This document shows positions 25,390 through 33,821 of a stretch of DNA of 55,444 nt, one piece after another. The DNA lies in the NCBI GenBank assembly GCA_024279945.1, contig JAJRRA010000088.1:1-55444 (forward strand), written 5' to 3'. The stretch is from Gammaproteobacteria bacterium. Lineage in GTDB: Bacteria; Pseudomonadota; Gammaproteobacteria; Xanthomonadales; SZUA-36. A program made the position numbers and the translations under genes. A model generated the notes under the pieces. It searched no databases. It saw nothing but the letters and a program-made list of their open reading frames with translations, and was not told where the DNA came from. Position 1 is the first letter of the stretch; every line of letters starts with the position of its first letter.

Positions 25390-25594
25390 GCGACGAACAG
25401 CCAAACCTACCGCCAGCGAGTTTGGCAAAATACGATCATTGTTAGCAAAGTCAGGTGTGACTCAGGCTGACATTCAAACCGTCATTGGCACGGCTGTTCA
25501 AGGCCGGGACCGACAGGCCATCACGGATCAGTTGCGGGTTTGGTTGAGAGGGAGACCCCCGCGAAAAAGCAACGCACGCACGATCGGCAGATGA
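25382..25594 (+). CDS. Small basic protein, last gene before the prophage right end
   Basis: GTG 25382 overlaps the preceding stop and gives 70 residues, rich in Arg/Lys/Gln with a helical middle (GVTQADIQTVIGTAVQGRDR) and no membrane segment. It is the last plus-strand gene of the late cluster. It may bind DNA, but nothing specific shows this. Confidence 0.5.
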   Translation: MSKRRTAKPTASEFGKIRSLLAKSGVTQADIQTVIGTAVQGRDRQAITDQLRVWLRGRPPRKSNARTIGR

Positions 25595-25707
25595 TGGTTT
25601 TGTGGTCTGAGGTCTTTTGTTGTGCGATGAAAGATTTAGCCTTGCCAAAATGGGCGGTTTGTCATTTATCACTTACATTGGCGTAATTTATAACGCGCGG
25701 CCTCAAA
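25595..25707. other. Non-coding stretch likely to contain the prophage right end
   Basis: These 113 bp hold no gene. They are AT-rich with three short T/G motifs of similar look (TTTTGTGGT, TTTTGTTGT, GGTTTGTCAT), such as might be transposase-binding repeats at a Mu-like end. The sequence shared with the 29.3-kb element begins at 25708. Exact terminal bases cannot be set without the left end or an empty site. Confidence 0.35.
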
Positions 25708-25747
25708 CAGTTGATTAGCGCACAGGACGTCTTGAGCGTGTCCGGCA
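25708..25747 (+). repeat. 40-bp copy of the core of the 116-bp inverted-repeat element
   Basis: This segment matches 29358-29397 at 35 of 40 positions, including GAGCGTGTCCGGCA at the right end. The matching left half (the arm and about 27 bp of loop) is absent here and replaced by the phage-side sequence. This is what would be seen if the prophage had inserted in such an element, or if the copy were simply decayed. Confidence 0.6.
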
Positions 25748-25797
25748 GACAGCCAGGCACTTCCGCTTCCTAACGACAGGGGGCGTTTCACTAATTC

Positions 25798-26529
25798 CTA
25801 CTGATCTTCAGGCGGACTGGAAAATATTTTTCGACCGGAAAAAATGGAGGAGATCAAACTACCCTCATAACGCACTTCAACCAAAACCACCGCAAAAATG
25901 TGTAGCACAATCAAGGCAAGCAAGGCATAGGCTGAATAAAGATGTACCGTGCCATAAGGGCCTTTGAATTTACCTAAAGCCTTGTAAGCTGCTTTATCTA
26001 CATGCCTTTTATCGTAGGGAACAAGGCTTGCAGGATCGACCCCTTCTTTGGCCACCTGACTGGCAAAATAACTGCCAAATGGCGGGTAATAAATATCGGT
26101 TCCGGCACGCACCAGTCCGGTAACTGCCATGGTAAACATCAACAGGTAGATGAGGCTGAGCGCGACCTTCGCTTGCGGATTATGCCCCACCCAGGCATGC
26201 CCCCTCCCCTTTGCATCTGCTGCTTTGAAGCGTTTAGCTTCAGCAATGAAACCTTTGCCTGGAAAAGTCTTCCCCCAACGCATATTCGCCGAACCGACAA
26301 ACCCCAGAACAAGGCGAACCAGCAGGTTGATTACAAACACGTATCCGATCAGCACATGCACTACTTTAAGACCAATTTTGGCCTCATTGCCGGAAATTCC
26401 AAAGACGGGCATGTATAACATGATCACGCCCATCACCAACAGACCGGAAATACAGACGAAATTTATCCAGTGGAACCAACGTACTGCAGCCGGCCAAACG
26501 GTGTATTCCTGAAGTTGTTGCTCATTCAT
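25798..26529 (-). CDS. Cytochrome b561 family membrane protein
   Basis: The 243-residue protein has at least four membrane helices with candidate haem-ligand histidines: RWFHWINFVCISGLLVMGVI near the N-terminus, VVHVLIGYVFVINLL, and LIVLHIFAVVLVEV near the C-terminus. It matches the prokaryotic cytochrome b561 / Ni-Fe-hydrogenase-type cytochrome b group (PF01292), which carries electrons between quinols and periplasmic partners. An insertion of about 55 residues between helices 3 and 4 (residues 145-200) is Lys/Tyr/Pro-rich. No partner dehydrogenase or cytochrome c gene is adjacent. It is 63 bp downstream of ald on the same strand. Confidence 0.8.
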   Translation of the reverse strand: MNEQQLQEYTVWPAAVRWFHWINFVCISGLLVMGVIMLYMPVFGISGNEAKIGLKVVHVLIGYVFVINLLVRLVLGFVGSANMRWGKTFPGKGFIAEAKRFKAADAKGRGHAWVGHNPQAKVALSLIYLLMFTMAVTGLVRAGTDIYYPPFGSYFASQVAKEGVDPASLVPYDKRHVDKAAYKALGKFKGPYGTVHLYSAYALLALIVLHIFAVVLVEVRYEGSLISSIFSGRKIFSSPPEDQ

Positions 26530-26592
26530 CGTCTATACTCAAATTTGATCGTTGCGCAGAGTATAAAAGATATATGTATTCTCTCCCAGCTT

Positions 26593-27711
26593 TCAGGAAG
26601 TCAGCGCCTGGCGTGCCGGAACATAGTCATAACCCAGCCCGTCGGCCACGTCTTTATACGTCACTTTGCCACGATGAACGTTCAGACCTGCCAGCAAATG
26701 TGGATCATCAAGCATCGCCTGCGTTGCCCCCTTGTCTGCCAGCGCCAGCGTGAATGGCAGGGTAGCATTATTCAGTGCGAAGGTTGAAGTGCGTGGCACG
26801 GCGCCGGGCATATTGGCAACACAGTAGTGCACGATATCGTCAACGATATAGGTCGGCTCCGCATGCGTAGTGGCTTTTGAAGTCTCAAAACAACCACCCT
26901 GGTCGATTGCTACATCCACCAACACCGAACCCTTGCGCATCATACCCAGGTGTTCACGTGTGACCAGTTTGGGGGCGGAGGCGCCGGGGATCAACACACC
27001 ACCGATCACCAGGTCTGCAGTGCCGATATGCCTGTCAATCGCATCTGCATTCGAAAACACGGTTTCGATGCGACTGGCAAAAGTGGCATCGAGAAAACGC
27101 ATCACCTTTGCACTGCGATCCAGCACAGCAACATTAGCGCCCAGGCCAACGGCCATCTGGCAGGCATTAAAACCAACGGTGCCGCCACCGATAATGACCA
27201 CATTGGCAGGCTCCACACCGGGTACGCCACCCAGCAATACACCGGAACCACCGCGAGCTTTTTCCAGACACCAGGCGCCGGCCTGAATTGAAAGGCGACC
27301 CGCCACCTCGGACATGGGCGCCAGCAGAGGCAATTGTCCATCATCATCGGTAACTGTTTCGTACGCAATACAGCATGCGCCGCTGTTGACCAGATCTTGC
27401 GTTTGCGGTGCATCAGGCGCGAGATGAAGGTACGTGAACAGGATGTGATGTTCTTTCAGCATTGCCCGTTCGACAGCCTGCGGCTCCTTGACCTTGACGA
27501 TCATTTCGGCCCGGTCAAAAACCAGTTCTGCATTCGGCAGAATGCGTGCTCCGACAGCCTCATATTCGCTATCGTCCACTCCAATTCCGTATCCTGCAGT
27601 GGATTGAATAAAAACCTCGTGGCCGTGGTGGGTCAGTTCGCGAACGGAAGAAGGAACAAGACCGACACGGTATTCATTATTTTTAATTTCCCTGGGGACA
27701 CCGATTTTCAT
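26593..27711 (-). CDS. ald: Alanine dehydrogenase
   Basis: The 372-residue protein opens [20 protein letters not shown], the signature of the alanine dehydrogenase family. It has the catalytic Lys and His regions ([14 protein letters not shown]) and the NAD-binding [20 protein letters not shown]. It catalyses reversible oxidative deamination of L-alanine to pyruvate and ammonium with NAD+. Length is typical (about 371). A divergent Lrp-type regulator gene begins 121 bp away, the usual partner of ald, and a 16-bp dyad in the gap may be the operator. Confidence 0.93.
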   Translation of the reverse strand: MKIGVPREIKNNEYRVGLVPSSVRELTHHGHEVFIQSTAGYGIGVDDSEYEAVGARILPNAELVFDRAEMIVKVKEPQAVERAMLKEHHILFTYLHLAPDAPQTQDLVNSGACCIAYETVTDDDGQLPLLAPMSEVAGRLSIQAGAWCLEKARGGSGVLLGGVPGVEPANVVIIGGGTVGFNACQMAVGLGANVAVLDRSAKVMRFLDATFASRIETVFSNADAIDRHIGTADLVIGGVLIPGASAPKLVTREHLGMMRKGSVLVDVAIDQGGCFETSKATTHAEPTYIVDDIVHYCVANMPGAVPRTSTFALNNATLPFTLALADKGATQAMLDDPHLLAGLNVHRGKVTYKDVADGLGYDYVPARQALTS

Positions 27712-27736
27712 CTACATACTCCACAACATGCTTAAT

Positions 27737-27752
27737 CATCTAATTTTAGATG
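27737..27752. promoter_or_regulatory. Dyad in the ald-lrp intergenic region, candidate regulator site
   Basis: CATCTAA-TT-TTAGATG is a 7-bp inverted repeat with a 2-bp spacer, lying 26 bp upstream of the ald start in an AT-rich gap. Lrp/AsnC proteins bind AT-rich imperfect dyads of this length. Control of ald by the neighbouring regulator is a reasonable inference. Confidence 0.45.
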
Positions 27753-27832
27753 GTTTTACATGGTTATATATCCTATAAAACTTGTTAATATAGATACTTC
27801 CACTGTTTTTATAACTATATGTAGACGTTTCC

Positions 27833-28324
27833 ATGAGGCATATTTCAAGAAAACCAAAACCACCGGATCGAACAGACCGCCACATCCTCAAATGCCTTCA
27901 GGCGGACGGTCGCATGTCCAACGTTGCGCTGGCAAAAAAGGTAAACCTGACCACTACACCCTGCCTGGAGCGGGTGCGCCGCCTGGAGCGGGATGGTTAT
28001 ATAAAGGGCTATACTGCGCAGCTTAACCCGGAGTTACTTGACGCCAGCCTGCTGGTCTTTGTGGAAATCAAGCTGTTACGCAACTCGCCCGGCGCCTTCA
28101 GAGAATTCCGCCGCCAGGCCAAACAATTACCGGAGTTGCTGGAATGCCACCTGGTTTCCGGTAATTTTGATTACCTGCTCAAGGCGAGGGTGAAGGATAT
28201 GCATGAATACCATGCCTTGCTTGGGGAAAAGATCCTGGCGATTCCCGGGGTCAGTGATTCGCGCAGCTATATGGTGATGGAGGAAATCAAGGAAACCATG
28301 TCACTTCCACTGTTCAAAACCTGA
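27833..28324 (+). CDS. Lrp/AsnC-family transcriptional regulator
   Basis: The 163-residue protein has an N-terminal winged helix (DRHILKCLQADGRMSNVALA, then VRRLERDGYIKGYTAQL) and a C-terminal RAM ligand-binding domain (LVFVEIKLL, HLVSGNFDYLLKARVKDMHE, IPGVSDSRSYMVMEEIKET). Size and motif order are typical of Lrp. The divergent alanine dehydrogenase gene suggests that it senses alanine or a related amino acid and activates ald. The RTDRHILK opening is close to E. coli Lrp. A start upstream of 27833 is not supported. Confidence 0.9.
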   Translation: MRHISRKPKPPDRTDRHILKCLQADGRMSNVALAKKVNLTTTPCLERVRRLERDGYIKGYTAQLNPELLDASLLVFVEIKLLRNSPGAFREFRRQAKQLPELLECHLVSGNFDYLLKARVKDMHEYHALLGEKILAIPGVSDSRSYMVMEEIKETMSLPLFKT

Positions 28325-28351
28325 TTTCCCAATCACATCGAGCATGAAAAC

Positions 28352-29299
28352 ATGAAAACCCTGGTGCTACATCATGATGACTGCCTGCGACACAATCCGG
28401 GGCTGCGACATCCGGAGCGGCACGGCCGTATCCGCGCGGTACTCAACGCCATCCGAAACATGCCAGGCATGGAATTGTTACCCGCACCCAGGGCTAGCCT
28501 GGAACAGATTGGCCGGGCACACGCCCCGGACTACTGGCAAAGGCTGATCGAGCTTGAACCGGAAGCGGACCCGTACGGAGAAAACCGGCTGGCACTGGAT
28601 GCGGACACTTTCCTTTCTCCCGGCTCAATTGATGCGGCCTTGCGCGGCAGCGGCGCAGCCTGTTTTGCCGTTGACCAGATCTTTGCAGGAAAATCCGACA
28701 ATGCCTTTTGCGTCATTCGCCCTCCGGGCCACCATGCACAAAGCAATCTGGCAATGGGATTCTGCCTGCTCAACCATGTCGCAGTGGCTGCCCGACACGC
28801 CCTTGCCACACAGGAAATCAAGCGTGTGGCGATTTTGGATTTCGATGTTCATCACGGCAACGGCACCCAGGCCATTTTTGCACAAAGCCCTGATGTACTG
28901 TACGTATCCAGCCACCAAATGCCCCTGTTTCCAGGAACGGGCAACGAGGATGAAACGGGTTGCGGCAACATCGTGAACCTGCCACTGGCGCCGGACACCG
29001 GCAGCCATGAATTTCGTTCTGCCTGGTCCGAACGCGGCTTGCCTGCGCTGCATCGCTTCCAACCGGAATTGATCATCATTTCAGCCGGCTTCGATGCACA
29101 CCAACTGGATCCACTGGGGCAACTGAATTTGCAGGACGATGACTTTGACTGGATTACCCGGGAGATTAACGGCTACGCCCAAAGTGCATGTAACGGGCGA
29201 GTGATCTCTCTTCTGGAAGGCGGCTACGACCTCGAAGCACTGGCTACCGCCGCACAGGCCCACATGGAAGCACTGACCACCAAAACGGTTGGCAAATAG
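28352..29299 (+). CDS. Histone deacetylase-like amidohydrolase
   Basis: The 315-residue protein shows the HDAC family motifs in order: HPERHGRIRAVLNAI near the N-terminus, IRPPGHHA (tandem His), AILDFDVHHGNGTQ (zinc-binding Asp/His), SSHQMPLFPGTG, and ISAGFDAHQLDPLG. It is a zinc-dependent deacetylase of the acetylpolyamine/acetoin-type bacterial group; the substrate cannot be told from sequence. It follows the Lrp-type gene on the same strand after 27 bp and precedes the 116-bp hairpin element that may terminate transcription. Confidence 0.88.
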   Translation: MKTLVLHHDDCLRHNPGLRHPERHGRIRAVLNAIRNMPGMELLPAPRASLEQIGRAHAPDYWQRLIELEPEADPYGENRLALDADTFLSPGSIDAALRGSGAACFAVDQIFAGKSDNAFCVIRPPGHHAQSNLAMGFCLLNHVAVAARHALATQEIKRVAILDFDVHHGNGTQAIFAQSPDVLYVSSHQMPLFPGTGNEDETGCGNIVNLPLAPDTGSHEFRSAWSERGLPALHRFQPELIIISAGFDAHQLDPLGQLNLQDDDFDWITREINGYAQSACNGRVISLLEGGYDLEALATAAQAHMEALTTKTVGK

Positions 29300-29307
29300 G
29301 AACTTCG

Positions 29308-29423
29308 CCCCACCGAGGGATGGCTTACCTGTATTCCGGACAATCAACTACCGGGAGCAGTTGCTTAGCGACCAGGACGGCTCGAGCGTGTCCGGCATGC
29401 AGGTAAGCCATCCCTCGGTGGGG
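29308..29423. repeat. 116-bp inverted-repeat element
   Basis: Perfect 24-bp arms (29308-29331 and 29400-29423, beginning CCCCACCGAGGGATGG) enclose a second pair, CCGGACA (29336-29342) and TGTCCGG (29389-29395), with a loop of about 46 nt. The middle carries 40 bp (29358-29397) also found at 25708-25747. The combination of long perfect arms and a shared core fits a small non-autonomous mobile or palindromic intergenic element. It lies between the deacetylase gene and tRNA-Gly. Confidence 0.75.
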
Positions 29424-29467
29424 CTGTACCGCTCATACCGCATATTACCGCAACTCTAACCCGCATA

Positions 29468-29495
29468 TTGCGCGACCCTTAGATTCTGCTACTAT
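29468..29495 (+). promoter_or_regulatory. Probable tRNA promoter
   Basis: TTGCGC (29468-29473), a 16-bp spacer, and TACTAT (29490-29495) lie 22 bp before the first base of the tRNA, a suitable distance for transcription start a few bases upstream of the mature 5' end. Confidence 0.5.
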
Positions 29496-29517
29496 TTGTC
29501 AACTGAAAAGGCTCAAA

Positions 29518-29592
29518 GCGGGTGTCGTATAACGGTTATTACCCCAGCTTCCCAAGCTGGAGATGACGGTTCGATTCCGTTCACCCGCTCCA
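29518..29592 (+). tRNA. tRNA-Gly (anticodon CCC)
   Basis: The acceptor stem GCGGGTG pairs with CACCCGC at 29582-29588, followed by discriminator T and an encoded CCA (29590-29592). The anticodon arm is CCAGC-TTCCCAA-GCTGG, which gives anticodon CCC reading GGG. The T arm has the TTCGATT loop. It stands alone between a hairpin element and a minus-strand hydrolase gene. Confidence 0.95.
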
Positions 29593-29611
29593 GTCCTTCG
29601 CTGGTTTTCCT

Positions 29612-30607
29612 TCAGGCAAGCTGAGCGGCGTCAAGGAAACGCTGCAGGATCAGTTCCTCCGACAGGCTCTCCAGCTTCCAGTTTTTCAAAAAGCCGCAAT
29701 GACCGCCATACGGGGAAATGATCAGTTCCAGCATCGGGTTGTCCGGCAGATCTTCAAAATCACTGACCGGCACTACAGGGTCATCAAAGGATGTCAGCAG
29801 CGTCGAGGGTATTTTCAGTGGCGCAAGCCGCTGGCCTGCGATGGAATAAGCTTTAAAATAACTGTCGGCGCTGTCAAACCCCGCGTGTTTGGTAACCAGG
29901 TAAGCGGTTTTCTTGCGCACACCCTTGATCTCATTCCACGGCTCATCTCCGTACAACTCAGGAAAACAGGCCTGCTTGATTTTCATAGAACGTGACCACT
30001 TGCGGTCAAAATACCACTCGTAGAAGCGCGGTCCCTGCTCCATCGCCAGCATCGCATTGGCCGGATTGATCACCGGGCATACAGCGACCACTTGAGCCAG
30101 ATCCAGCCCGGCCTGCGCGGCGTTCAGGGCCACCCTCAATGAGAAATTGCCGCCCAGCGAATAGCCGGCCAGAAACCAGCGACCAGGGTTCAGCCGATCC
30201 TGCAAAGCCCTGAGCGCATGGATCACCTCATCCAGCCGGCAGGAATGGAACAGGCCGGGGTTCAGGTGATGCGTATCGCCGTGGTCACGAAAATTAAGCC
30301 GGAAAACATCGAAACCGGCTTTATAAAGGCGAGCCCCATTGGCCAGGATATAACTTGAGTTCACACTCCCTTCCCAGCCGTGCAACAACACGGCGAGACC
30401 CAGGCTCTTTGATGCCTGCTTTGAATACAAACCCTGCAGCCTGATCCCGGAACCGCCATCAAGGGTGAAGACTTCAGCGTGGTTTTGCAGTTCTGCAGAC
30501 AAGCCCATGACACGGCGGCGGCGTATGCCGCTGCTGTTCAGCAGGGACTGCATGTGCCGGCTTCTCATGCCCAAAGGTGGTTTGAATTGATGAAACAAAT
30601 CATCCAT
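29612..30607 (-). CDS. Alpha/beta hydrolase of the YheT family
   Basis: ATG 30607 gives 331 residues. Motifs of the YheT/ABHD-type hydrolases are clear: FKPPLGMRSRHMQSLL near the start, LLHGWEGS as oxyanion loop, FRLNFRDHGDTHHLN, the nucleophile in AGYSLGGN, an Asp in TSFDDPVVP, and the catalytic His in PYGGHCGF. It probably cleaves a lipid or ester; the substrate is unknown. It overlaps the acyltransferase gene by 8 bp, so the two may act on the same lipid. A start at 30622 is possible. Confidence 0.85.
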   Translation of the reverse strand: MDDLFHQFKPPLGMRSRHMQSLLNSSGIRRRRVMGLSAELQNHAEVFTLDGGSGIRLQGLYSKQASKSLGLAVLLHGWEGSVNSSYILANGARLYKAGFDVFRLNFRDHGDTHHLNPGLFHSCRLDEVIHALRALQDRLNPGRWFLAGYSLGGNFSLRVALNAAQAGLDLAQVVAVCPVINPANAMLAMEQGPRFYEWYFDRKWSRSMKIKQACFPELYGDEPWNEIKGVRKKTAYLVTKHAGFDSADSYFKAYSIAGQRLAPLKIPSTLLTSFDDPVVPVSDFEDLPDNPMLELIISPYGGHCGFLKNWKLESLSEELILQRFLDAAQLA

Positions 30608-31385
30608 GGACGGGATTTCCACCTGCGAAGTCGATTTTCCCTTCGAATGCAGCCCGGATCGCTGCTTCTGACTCCTTCGCCAGTTCGCGACGCCGTTTTC
30701 CAGCAGGGCAAATCGGCGGGAGAATGGTTACTTCTGCAACACAGCCGGCTTGCCTGAGTAAACGAAACAGGTTTGCCACCAAGTTTTCACCGCGAAGAAA
30801 TGTCATGTCCCGGTGATGCTGGCCATCACGCAGGTAACGGATCATCACGGGTTGGACCGGCAGACCCGTTTCAATGGCAGCGGCGAACATGCGTGCATGA
30901 AAGTGTTTGATGCCATGGCCCGGAAGGATGCCACCCTCAGCAAAAACAGCCACTTTCTTTCCCTGCTCCAGACGCCGCACCATCACGGTTGAAACACCAC
31001 TGGATGAGTCATGACTACCCCGATGATGAAATACGGTACCCCCCATAGAAGCCATCCACCCTACCAGTTTCCAGTTTTGAATTTCCGCCTTGGCGACAAA
31101 TCCCATCGGTGAGACACTGTGCAGCAAAAGGATATCCAGCCAGGAAATATGGTTGGCCACAACCAGTTGAGCGCCAGGTGGAAACCTGCCTTGAATACGA
31201 CGCTGCAGGCCGAAAATACGACAGGTCGTTCCCGACCACCAATTCAGCATAATGTCATCCAGGGTCTTTTTTCCGATGCGCAGAGTACCGACCGGCGTTG
31301 CAATACTAAACAGGGTCAACGGAAGCCCAAGCAGCACGTGCACCAGCGTCCAGGGTATCCGGTAAAGTAATCTGAGAGTTCCCAT
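30600..31385 (-). CDS. Lysophospholipid acyltransferase (PlsC-like)
   Basis: ATG 31385 gives 261 residues. An N-terminal membrane segment (LVHVLLGLPLTLFSIATPVG) is followed by the acyltransferase motifs: NHISWLDIL (HX4D), MGGTVFHHRG, AVFAEGGILPGHGIK (substrate motif III) and VQPVMIRY. It transfers acyl groups to lysophosphatidate or a similar lipid at the inner membrane. Longer starts up to 31682 would overlap the divergent ferredoxin gene and add non-conserved residues, so they were not chosen. It is probably co-transcribed with the hydrolase downstream. Confidence 0.85.
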   Translation of the reverse strand: MGTLRLLYRIPWTLVHVLLGLPLTLFSIATPVGTLRIGKKTLDDIMLNWWSGTTCRIFGLQRRIQGRFPPGAQLVVANHISWLDILLLHSVSPMGFVAKAEIQNWKLVGWMASMGGTVFHHRGSHDSSSGVSTVMVRRLEQGKKVAVFAEGGILPGHGIKHFHARMFAAAIETGLPVQPVMIRYLRDGQHHRDMTFLRGENLVANLFRLLRQAGCVAEVTILPPICPAGKRRRELAKESEAAIRAAFEGKIDFAGGNPVHG

Positions 31386-31496
31386 GCCGGAATTCTGTCG
31401 GATTTGAACGATCATAGCGAGAAAAAATATGCTATTCCCCCAGAGATATTTTGGTTTTTGCTCCTGATCAGCGACAATGGGCGGCCGTTTCTGGAG

Positions 31497-32552
31497 ATGA
31501 GTGTGAAGCAATTCGAAGTCCGCATGGAGGCAAGCGATAAAACCTTCCTGGTAAATGAAGGAGAAACTATACTGAGCGCCGCCCTGCGCCAGGGCGTAAT
31601 GCTTCCCTATTCCTGCAAGAACGGTACCTGTGGCAGTTGCAAAGGCAGTGTCCTGAGCGGAGAAATCCATTACCCATTCCACCCGCCGCTGGCGCTGGAG
31701 CAGAGTGATATCGCTTAAGGAATGGCGCTGATGTGCCAGGCTGCACCGAGGGAAAACCTGGTGGTCAAGGTCAGGGAAATTGAAGCCTTGCGTGATATCC
31801 AGGTCAGGATACTGCCCACCCGGGTCATCGAAAAAACAACCCTGACGAAAAACGTGGTGCGCCTCCGGCTAAAGCTACCGCAGGCGCAGCGATTGCAATT
31901 TCTGGCCGGGCAGTATGTCGAAGTCCTGCTTGCCGGTGGCAAGCGCCGCGCTTTTTCCATTGCCAGTTGCCCTTCGCTGGAAGACGAAATCGAGCTTCAT
32001 ATTCGTCACGTAGACGGCGGCGGGTTTACCGGCTACGTGTTTGATGAGTTGGAGGAGAGGGATATTCTGCGATTCGAAGGCCCGCTCGGCAATTTCTTTG
32101 TTCGCAATGACAATACGGAACGTCCGATGATCATGATGGGTGGCGGCACCGGGTTCGCTCCACTGAAATCCATGATTGAAAATCTACTCGGACAGGATGA
32201 CCGGCGGGAAATTCACCTTTACTGGGGAGCCCGGACCAGGGAAGAATTGTACTTGGATGACCTGGCATCCCGCTGGGCGGACAAGCATCGGCATATCCAC
32301 TACCACAGGGCTATTTCTGAACCTGGCAGCGTGTCAGAAAGTGACGATTTCACGGGCTTTGTTCATGAAGCGGTAATCAATGACTTTCCCGATCTGGCGG
32401 ACTTTGATGTCTACATGAGTGGGCCGCCGGCTATGATCAATACCGCGAAACAGGCGTTCACCGAACACGGCGTCGAACTCCAACGCATGTTTTACGATTC
32501 ATTCGAATTTGGTCTGGACGTTCCCGTGAGAGTCCTGGCCCGGCCGCACTAG
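31497..32552 (+). pseudogene. Ferredoxin-NAD(P)H reductase (CDP-glucoseen reductase-like), interrupted by an in-frame stop
   Basis: From ATG 31497 the frame encodes a plant-type 2Fe-2S domain (C40, C45, C48 in YSCKNGTCGSC), then TAA at 31716-31718, and then, in the same frame, a ferredoxin-reductase (FAD-binding RRAFSIASCP, NAD-binding MMGGGTGFAPLKSM, end DSFEFG). The fourth cluster ligand, expected in ALMCQA, is C80, after the stop, so neither part alone can bind the cluster. The sequence around the stop reads SDIA-stop-GMALMCQA, and a GAA (Glu) to TAA change would explain it. The 31722 ATG could restart translation of the reductase part. Family role: electron transfer from NAD(P)H, as in CDP-6-deoxy-delta-3,4-glucoseen reductase homologues. 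Confidence 0.8.
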
Positions 32553-32603
32553 TGTAGTGTCAAGCCTGAATGGTTATTCCGCCAATATACGATCAGGGCT
32601 GGC

Positions 32604-33821
32604 TTATTGACCCAATGGCGACGCCAGCTTGATCTGTTCACTTGGCAAGGGGAGCGGTTCCTTGCCCTGGTTCATTCTCAGTGCGTTCCGAAAGCAGGCC
32701 ATAGAGGTTTCCAGTTCCCCTTTTCGTTCCAATAACTGGCCGAGTGAATCGTAACCACCAACAGAGGGTTCGATCTCCAGGCTCCTGATCATGTGGTGTC
32801 GCGCCTTGCCCCAGAGTTCTTCCCGGGCGCATAAACGGCCGAGTGCGAGATTGAGCCAGGGGTCTTCCGGGTGGTCTTTCAGCCATTTCTCACACTGTTT
32901 CATCCTCTTGGCTGAATCTTCTGCTCCCGGCTCACCGTAGGGGATCAACAAGGTTGAATTCCACTCGTGTTTGAGGCTTGTACGCAATATTTCTTCGTTC
33001 AGTTCGGGTGCACCAATCCTGATTGCCTGGTCTGCAAAAACCATCACCACTCCAGTTGATTTTTGCAGGTCTTTCGGCAGACCGCGCCAACCGGCCTTGA
33101 GGGCGTCGGCATCGGAGTACTGTTTGAGTTCCGATACCGCAGCGTGTTGCCTCAGTTCGGCAACGCGAGCCTCATCCACGACTCCCGCTTTTTGCATTAC
33201 GGGCAACAATTTCTGCAGCGGTTCCCACTGCCCGGTCTCGTCGTAACAACGGGCCAGCAGTTCCAACACCTGAGAATGACGTTTTCGGCGCTTCTGCAGA
33301 TCTTGCAGGATGGGAATCGCCTCTGCATACTGCCCGTTCGTAGTGAGAATCCGCGCACGGGTCAACTCGACCAGGAAGCGCTGTTTCCGTTTTCGCGTAT
33401 CGGCCTGCTCCAGGTACCACTCAGCCCGGTCACCCGCCTCCTGCCCGTCAGCAGCCTGAGCCGCCGCCAGGTAACGGGCGGTTGTCCTGCCATGTGAACT
33501 CGCCGATTTCTCCAGCGCCTTCTCGGCCGTGCTCCAGTCGCCCTCGGTTAAAGCGAGCAGGCCTTTTTCCAACTGGGCCAGCGCACGCTTTTCCCGGACT
33601 CGCCGTGCGGTTTCGGCCGGCATGCGCCACAACCTCAGGGTGAAGTGTACGATCAGCCACAGAGCTACCGCAGCCAGCGCCAGTATCAGCACACTGGTTT
33701 CTATGGTCCAGCCCTGGAAGCGAATTTGCACCAGCCCGGGGTCTGATTTGAACACCGGTGCGATGGCGGCTGCGAATAGAGCCAGGGCAATCGCGATGAT
33801 GACCAGAAAAGATCGTTTCAT
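32604..33821 (-). CDS. hemY: HemY, haem-biosynthesis-associated TPR membrane protein
   Basis: The 405-residue protein has the HemY_N opening (SFLVIIAIALALFAAAIAP, then ILALAAVALWLIVHF as second helix), followed by tetratricopeptide-type helical repeats (ALAQLEKGLLALTEGDWSTA, later PWLNLALGRLCAREELW). It is an inner-membrane protein in the hemCDXY operon; in E. coli the role is indirect, possibly scaffolding haem or sulfur-related complexes. It overlaps hemX by ATGA (33818-33821). Confidence 0.9.
   Translation of the reverse strand: MKRSFLVIIAIALALFAAAIAPVFKSDPGLVQIRFQGWTIETSVLILALAAVALWLIVHFTLRLWRMPAETARRVREKRALAQLEKGLLALTEGDWSTAEKALEKSASSHGRTTARYLAAAQAADGQEAGDRAEWYLEQADTRKRKQRFLVELTRARILTTNGQYAEAIPILQDLQKRRKRHSQVLELLARCYDETGQWEPLQKLLPVMQKAGVVDEARVAELRQHAAVSELKQYSDADALKAGWRGLPKDLQKSTGVVMVFADQAIRIGAPELNEEILRTSLKHEWNSTLLIPYGEPGAEDSAKRMKQCEKWLKDHPEDPWLNLALGRLCAREELWGKARHHMIRSLEIEPSVGGYDSLGQLLERKGELETSMACFRNALRMNQGKEPLPLPSEQIKLASPLGQ

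Larger units (their letters stand above)
631..25707 (+). mobile_element. Mu-like siphovirus prophage, late region with cargo genes (left end outside or unresolved)
   Basis: From about 2,300 to 25,594 the plus strand is filled with tightly packed, mostly overlapping genes in Mu-like order: lysis genes, DUF2730, gp26-like, DUF3486 small terminase, large terminase, portal, gpF-like, protease/capsid, connectors, then a lambda-like siphovirus tail. No transposase A/B genes, repressor or integrase are visible, so the early half is to the left of the window or missing. The right end probably falls near 25,707, where a 40-bp sequence also found in the 116-bp element at 29.3 kb begins abruptly. Inclusion of the minus-strand cassette at 631-2110 as prophage cargo is an inference. 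Confidence 0.75.

Noticed and set aside
29518-29592. tRNA-Gly as the prophage attachment site
   Set aside because: No duplicate of the tRNA 3' end is seen near either phage side, no integrase is present, and Mu-like phages insert by transposition.
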